Source: Prorocentrum cordatum (Eukaryota; Sar; Dinophyceae; Prorocentrales; Prorocentraceae). Taken from it: 64,000 bases of DNA. Position numbers and translations under genes: made by a program. Under the pieces are notes generated by a model that was not told the origin of the DNA, did no database searches, and saw nothing but the letters and a program-made list of their open reading frames with translations. Positions 63,725 through 64,000 of the stretch are shown one piece after another. Numbering within the stretch: position 1 is the first letter of the stretch; each line of letters opens with the position of its first letter. Where the stretch lies: NCBI GenBank assembly GCA_963575745.1, contig CAUYUJ010021171.1, positions 383,501-447,500 of the forward strand, written 5' to 3'.

Positions 63725-64000
63725 GGAGGAGGACGAGGAGGATGAGGCGGAGGAGGAGGAGGAGGAGAAGGAGGAGGGGCTGGAGAAGGGAAGAAGAGGA
63801 CGAGGAGGACGACGAGCACGGGACGAGGGGGGAGATGCTAAGGAAAGGGGGGGGCCCACTAGACGCCGTTTTGGGTCCCTTTTGGGCGGCTTGGGGACCG
63901 TCGAGAAAATGATTGCGCAGCGCAGTGAGGTCGAAAAAAAAAGGGGAGACGAAAGAGGAGGAGGAGGAGAAGGAAGAAGGAGGAGGAGGAGGAGGAGGAG
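63725..64000. repeat. (GGA)n polypurine tracts
   Basis: GGAGGA/GACGAG repeats at 63725-63820 and 63955-64000, continuing past the window end. Confidence 0.85.

Overview
The window reads as nuclear DNA of a dinoflagellate. It is GC-rich and mostly non-genic, with long microsatellites, many decayed retroelements, sparse intron-containing genes and near-uniform strand use. Two diverged copies of the dinoflagellate spliced leader (18 of 21 positions each, from memory of the leader) are embedded at 22745-22766 (+) and 47606-47627 (-). There are no tRNA or rRNA genes, no CRISPR array and no bacterial signals. I cannot name the species; the intron-generating palindromic repeats fit lineages known for introner elements, but that is inference.

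Layout. 1-4.0 kb: decayed RT/RNase H retroelement (-). 4.9-8.5 kb: split membrane-protein gene (-) carrying two palindromic introner-like insertions. 9.6-10.2 kb: small two-TM protein gene (-) with a palindromic 184-bp intron. 10.5-11.1 kb: (CAT)n block. 12.0-12.9 kb: a gene (-) with an in-frame TAG. 12.9-17.7 kb: LINE debris (-) around a C/G-homopolymer hairpin field. 18.9-24.3 kb: the only stretch with plus-strand coding (three damaged genes), interrupted by a ~193-bp GATC-rich satellite and an alternating CG/AC tract. 24.3-25.05 kb: trinucleotide array with mirrored ends. 25.7-32.8 kb: a Gag-like gene and two LINE fragments (-). 32.9-40.1 kb: tandem repeats, microsatellites and a 315-bp recent duplication. 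40.1-43.2 kb: truncated Helitron-like gene (-) with a long Cys-rich array. 43.557-57.761 kb: a 14.2-kb element with inverted terminal repeats. 57.8-59.0 kb: ~320-bp tandem repeat. 59.3-60.8 kb: one gene (-) with an in-frame TAG. 60.9-64 kb: simple and tandem repeats.

The main discovery candidate is the 14.2-kb element. Its outer 39 bp match in inverted orientation at 38 of 39 positions, and further blocks of the long, AT-rich termini are collinear. Inside, all recognisable genes lie on the minus strand: a putative DDE-type transposase, a 98-aa protein preceded by a spliced-leader relic, a zinc-finger/SR protein, a 212-aa Cys-motif protein, a Pro-rich protein, a Lys/Ala-rich protein and a 313-aa protein. 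Almost every gap between them holds short GGCGG-N(4-6)-CCGCC palindromes, and the exact midpoint carries 12 TTATCA/TGATAA boxes resembling replication-origin iterons. Several of its genes resemble families I remember as common in dinoflagellate gene sets, which suggests they may be mobile-element cargo.

Many reading frames are interrupted by single indels at homopolymers or single stop codons, so several loci are pseudogenes or contain assembly errors. Exon limits are approximate unless an intron is explicitly given.
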